DNA of 64,000 bases. Origin: an uncultured Eggerthellaceae bacterium. GTDB taxonomy: Bacteria > Actinomycetota > Coriobacteriia > Coriobacteriales > Eggerthellaceae. How positions within the stretch are numbered: the first letter of the stretch is position 1; each line of letters opens with the position of its first letter. Below are positions 62,860 to 64,000 of this stretch, one piece after another. The stretch spans positions 1-64,000 of the forward strand of contig CALULI010000004.1 in the NCBI GenBank assembly GCA_944321455.1. The letters run 5' to 3'. The notes under the pieces are model-generated. The model saw only the letters and a list, made by a program, of their open reading frames with translations. It did no database searches and was not told the origin of the DNA. The translations under genes and the position numbers were made by a program.

Positions 62860-63843
62860 TTAGTTTCTTGGCGGGCGCTTAATGGTTGTAAGCATCCAAG
62901 AAACAAATTCATCATCAGGATCAGATCCGCTTTTCATGGCAAATTCGGTGTCACGCGCCCGTTTAAGCGCACCTACCAGTTCATTACGAGAAAAGTCTTC
63001 GGCCCACTGACGCAAGCTTCTTACCTTCCAATCAGGAACATTCAATACTTTAGGAATAGCATGAACATTTCCGCGTGCAACAAGGGCTTGAACCGTCAAA
63101 AGTTCACGAATGCGCGTTATACACATGCTTAAAAGACCATACGGCGTTGTCTTTTTTATCCGATGGAGTAAATAAATACACCGTTTAGGATTGCGCGCTG
63201 CAAACGCATCAACGAATTCCCAAGGTTTAACTTCAGCGGTGCGAGAAACCGCCGCCATAACTTCCCCATCAGTAACAGGATCAGTTCCACGGTGGGCTAA
63301 AGCAATTTTTCTAATTTCGCTATCAAGAGCAACCGTATTGGTGCCCACCAAATCAATCAAAGCAGCTGAAGCGCCAGGCGTAAACGTAACACCATGTGAT
63401 ACTGCCATGGAACGAACGGCGTCGTTTAATTGCTTACGCCCAAAGGGAGCACAATCAATGATGGCTGTTTTACCAAGACGAGCTACCGCCTTATAGAGGC
63501 GCGTATTTTTTGCGAGCTTAACGGCAACAAGCGCAAGAATGGTAGAACTATTAGGGTCAGCCAGATAGTCAATTAAAAGTTCCTGGTCTGCCTTTTTGAG
63601 CTTCTCAACATTGTTAACCTGAACAAGACGGACATCGCTTGCAAACGGAAGTGTCTGACAAGCAGCAACAATGCTCTCCCCGTCAGCTGATTCGCCATTG
63701 AAGGAGTCAGAATTAAACGCTAGGTCCCCCATTTTTTCTAAGCGTTGACGAAGACGACGAATAACCGTTTCGCGCTTTAATTCGTCTTCACCAACAATGA
63801 GATATGCGTTAAGTAATTGAGTATCTTTTTTCGTCTGAGCCAT
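62860..63843 (-). CDS. holA: DNA polymerase III delta subunit
   Basis: A 327-residue HolA: AYLIVGEDELKRETVIRRLRQRL, the FASDVRLVQVNNVEKL strand, and KAVARLGKTAIIDCAPFGRKQLNDAVRSMA. It is the clamp-loader wrench. ATG 63843 lies 4 nt after the comEC stop; the longer frame to 63876 overlaps comEC and is rejected. The comEC-holA-rpsT order is common. Confidence 0.92.
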   Translation of the reverse strand: MAQTKKDTQLLNAYLIVGEDELKRETVIRRLRQRLEKMGDLAFNSDSFNGESADGESIVAACQTLPFASDVRLVQVNNVEKLKKADQELLIDYLADPNSSTILALVAVKLAKNTRLYKAVARLGKTAIIDCAPFGRKQLNDAVRSMAVSHGVTFTPGASAALIDLVGTNTVALDSEIRKIALAHRGTDPVTDGEVMAAVSRTAEVKPWEFVDAFAARNPKRCIYLLHRIKKTTPYGLLSMCITRIRELLTVQALVARGNVHAIPKVLNVPDWKVRSLRQWAEDFSRNELVGALKRARDTEFAMKSGSDPDDEFVSWMLTTIKRPPRN

Positions 63844-63847
63844 GCAT

Positions 63848-64000
63848 CTATTGTACCTGACGTGTAAACAACTCAATTCCTGAAGATCCTATATTACAAA
63901 TAAGATCCCCTTGTTCATCAGTTCGCGCAATTGATACATCATGCTCTTCTAAAAGCTCAATAACCGAATCAGCAGGATGACCATAGGAATTGTGTTCACC
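63848..64000 (-). CDS. comEC: C-terminal end of ComEC (5' partial)
   Basis: The last 50 residues are visible before a TAG at 63848-63850: GEHNSYGHPADSVIELLEEHDVSIARTDEQGDL, typical of the MBL domain end of the DNA-uptake channel ComEC/Rec2. The rest lies beyond the window. Confidence 0.85.
   Translation of the reverse strand, partial: GEHNSYGHPADSVIELLEEHDVSIARTDEQGDLICNIGSSGIELFTRQVQ

Overview
The window is a gene-dense stretch of a bacterial chromosome, most likely from a small-genome anaerobic actinobacterium of the class Coriobacteriia (Eggerthellaceae or Cryptobacterium-like). This placement is inferred from gene content: an actinobacterial-style block hflX, lexA, nrdR next to miaA, miaB, recX, recA and pgsA-cinA; menaquinone synthesis (menA); a six-gene Ech-type [NiFe] hydrogenase; and an aryl-pyruvate oxidising system (iorAB with phenylacetate-CoA ligases), as expected of an asaccharolytic amino-acid fermenter. 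Much of the minus-strand order (rpsO, pnp, M16 peptidase, dapA, RNase J, ftsK, rodZ, pgsA, cinA, recA, rny, spoVS, miaB) also follows the order known in Bacillus. No tRNA, rRNA, CRISPR array, insertion sequence or prophage was recognised.

Layout. 1-4.6 kb: end of an unknown gene, an OLD-like ATPase/TOPRIM nuclease, an MBL-fold hydrolase, an alarmone-hydrolase-like HD protein and a patatin-like lipase. 4.6-10.2 kb: a structured leader followed by echABCDEF and a strong terminator. 10.3-16.9 kb: a CDP-alcohol phosphatidyltransferase, a VanW-family surface protein, paaK with an ACT-domain gene, a D,D-carboxypeptidase and an FHA protein. 17.0-21.1 kb: iorA-iorB-ACT-paaK. 21.2-23.3 kb: gluQ facing menA. 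23.4-25.5 kb: lexA diverging from a small SOS-boxed membrane protein, then nrdR and dut. 25.5-26.0 kb: a gene-poor element with inverted repeats.

26-62 kb is almost entirely minus strand and runs, in transcription order, lepA, dus, hemW, hrcA, dnaJ, rsmE, mtaB, phoH, ybeY, dgkA, era, recO | rpsO, pnp, TSCPD protein, M16 peptidase, dapB, dapA, RNase J, ftsK, rodZ-like, yajQ, rimO, pgsA-cinA fusion | recA, recX | rny, GHKL ATPase, spoVS, miaB, miaA, hflX. rpsT follows on the plus strand at 62 kb, then holA and the end of comEC on the minus strand.

How the parts work together. The iorAB, ACT and paaK genes fit oxidation of aromatic 2-oxoacids to aryl-CoA with reduced ferredoxin, and Ech can couple ferredoxin oxidation to hydrogen evolution and ion pumping. 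The lexA intergenic region carries three operator boxes at exact 28-bp steps over two divergent promoters whose -10 elements overlap; recA carries a matching box. The small tail-anchored protein opposite lexA holds the position of known SOS division inhibitors (YneA, DivS, ChiZ) without visible similarity to them, and is the best candidate here for something undescribed. Two further oddities are strong terminator-like hairpins buried in the first codons of dacA-like and gluQ, just past the ends of the two paaK operons, and degenerate short tandem repeats abutting several stop codons.
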